Source of the DNA: an uncultured Ruminococcus sp.
GTDB taxonomy: Bacteria; Bacillota; Clostridia; Oscillospirales; Ruminococcaceae
Direction: 5' to 3'
NCBI GenBank assembly: GCA_902464115.1
Contig: CABQIF010000117.1
Location: 1-6,297 of the forward strand
DNA length: 6,297 nt
Positions 5,445 through 6,297 of this stretch are shown here, one piece after another. The notes under the pieces are model-generated. The model was not told where the DNA came from, made no database searches, and was given only the letters and a program-made list of their open reading frames with translations. A program made the translations under genes and the position numbers. The stretch's first letter is position 1, and each line of letters starts with the position of its first letter.

Positions 5445-6297
5445 TTAGTCCAAACCAGTGAATGACGGATAAGCAGCTTCGCCATGTTCTGCACGATCCA
5501 ATCCGGCACGCTCTGTTCGTGCATCCACACGAATATTTCCACCGCTCACCAGTTTTGTCAGTGCATAACAAATCAATGTACCAACGACAGCTACTACAAT
5601 GGTAACGCCAATACTTGCAAGCTGCATCAGGAACAACTTGGTATCGCCAAAGAATAAGCCGTTGCCCTGTCCAATATCATTGATGGATGCCTGTGTGAAT
5701 AAGCCTGTGCAGATACCGCCCCAGATTCCGCCGATACCATGACAACCAAATGCATCCAATGCATCATCATAACCCAGCTTTTTCTTTACAAACGAAATCA
5801 TAAAGAAGCAAATCGGAGAAGTGGTAAATCCAATGAGAATTGCTGCCCAGATCGGAACAAATCCAGCACCCGGTGTAATGCCGACCAGACCGGCAACCAA
5901 GCCCGTACTTGCACCCACGAATGTTGGCTTTTTATCTGCAATGACATCGCAGAGCATCCAAGAAAGCATCCCTGCCGCAGAAGAAACCGCAGTGGTTACA
6001 AATGCATGTGCTGCCAAGCCATCTGCTGCCAGTGCAGAACCAGCATTGAATCCAAACCAACCAAACAACAGAATAAATGCACCCATTGCAACAAACGGAA
6101 CATTGTGAATCCGGTAATTTGTTCTTGCGTAATCATACCGCTTTCCTAACAAGATACACAGCAACAATGCAGAAACACCAGAACTGATATGTACAACATT
6201 TCCGCCAGCAAAGTCGACAGAACCAATCTTTGCTAAGAATCCGCCATCACCCCATACCATGTGTGCCATCGGATAATAAACAATCACGCTCCAGAAC
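5445..6297 (-). CDS. amt: Ammonium transporter, C-terminal part (cut by window edge)
   Basis: This is the C-terminal 283 residues of an Amt/Mep/Rh-family channel, which conducts ammonium across the cytoplasmic membrane as a trimer. The frame stays open to the window end (FWSVIVYYPMAHMVWG), so the 5' part lies outside; the GTG at 6287 is internal. Both pore histidines are visible: in DFAGGNVVHISSG (fragment residue 36) and in FGCHGIGGIWG (residue 186). They are 150 residues apart, the same distance as His168 and His318 of Escherichia coli AmtB. Other family blocks include GWFGFNAGSALAADG and the glycine-rich GASTGLVAGLVGITPGAGFV. The segment holds several hydrophobic helices and ends in a polar tail (about 30 residues) with GLDRAEHGEAAYP, as is common in bacterial Amt proteins. 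The P-II partner gene follows immediately. The promoter is not in the window. Confidence 0.95.
   Translation of the reverse strand, partial: FWSVIVYYPMAHMVWGDGGFLAKIGSVDFAGGNVVHISSGVSALLLCILLGKRYDYARTNYRIHNVPFVAMGAFILLFGWFGFNAGSALAADGLAAHAFVTTAVSSAAGMLSWMLCDVIADKKPTFVGASTGLVAGLVGITPGAGFVPIWAAILIGFTTSPICFFMISFVKKKLGYDDALDAFGCHGIGGIWGGICTGLFTQASINDIGQGNGLFFGDTKLFLMQLASIGVTIVVAVVGTLICYALTKLVSGGNIRVDARTERAGLDRAEHGEAAYPSFTGLD

Noticed and set aside
5739..6149. Long open frames on the + strand opposite the ammonium transporter
   Set aside because: They lie antisense to a strongly conserved transporter, have no ribosome site and encode Cys/Thr/Asn-rich sequence without any recognisable fold.

Overview
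The window looks like a chromosomal piece of a low-to-mid GC Gram-positive of the class Clostridia, most likely Ruminococcus or a close relative (Oscillospiraceae). This is inferred from strong AGGAGG-type ribosome sites, frequent TTG starts, class B sortases with a basic cytoplasmic leader, a four-cysteine TSCPD protein, and the amt-then-P-II gene order also found in Firmicutes. No rRNA, tRNA, CRISPR array, insertion sequence or phage gene is visible. No stretch longer than about 300 bases lacks a gene.

Left part (1-3221, + strand): a surface-protein cluster. Two class B sortases lie in tandem. The first is anchored by a transmembrane helix behind a long basic cytoplasmic N-terminus. The second carries a lipoprotein signal peptide and an acidic C-terminal tail. 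They are followed by an exported SpoIID/LytB-family protein whose conserved blocks are in circularly permuted order: the GHGxGxSQ...HYYPG block, normally C-terminal, comes before the NEM...EAMKAQAVAA block. No sortase substrate is visible, so it would have to lie upstream or elsewhere.

Middle (3285-4636, + strand): a soluble coiled-coil/zinc-ribbon protein with an acidic tail, then a complete PP2C-type Ser/Thr phosphatase. Both appear to start at TTG behind strong Shine-Dalgarno sequences. A hairpin terminator separates them, immediately upstream of the phosphatase ribosome site. The phosphatase ends in a strong hairpin shared with the converging gene.

Right part (4700-6297, - strand): a small four-cysteine TSCPD protein (TIGR03905 type) with its own good sigma-A-like promoter. 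Upstream of it on the same strand is an ammonium transporter/P-II pair. The transporter is cut by the window edge. The P-II gene follows 22 bases after its stop and ends in a 14-bp hairpin terminator. The P-II protein would gate the transporter in response to nitrogen and energy state. Its T-loop has no tyrosine at the classical uridylylation position.

Most unusual points: the permuted SpoIID-like protein, the lipoprotein-type sortase, and their linkage in one apparent operon.
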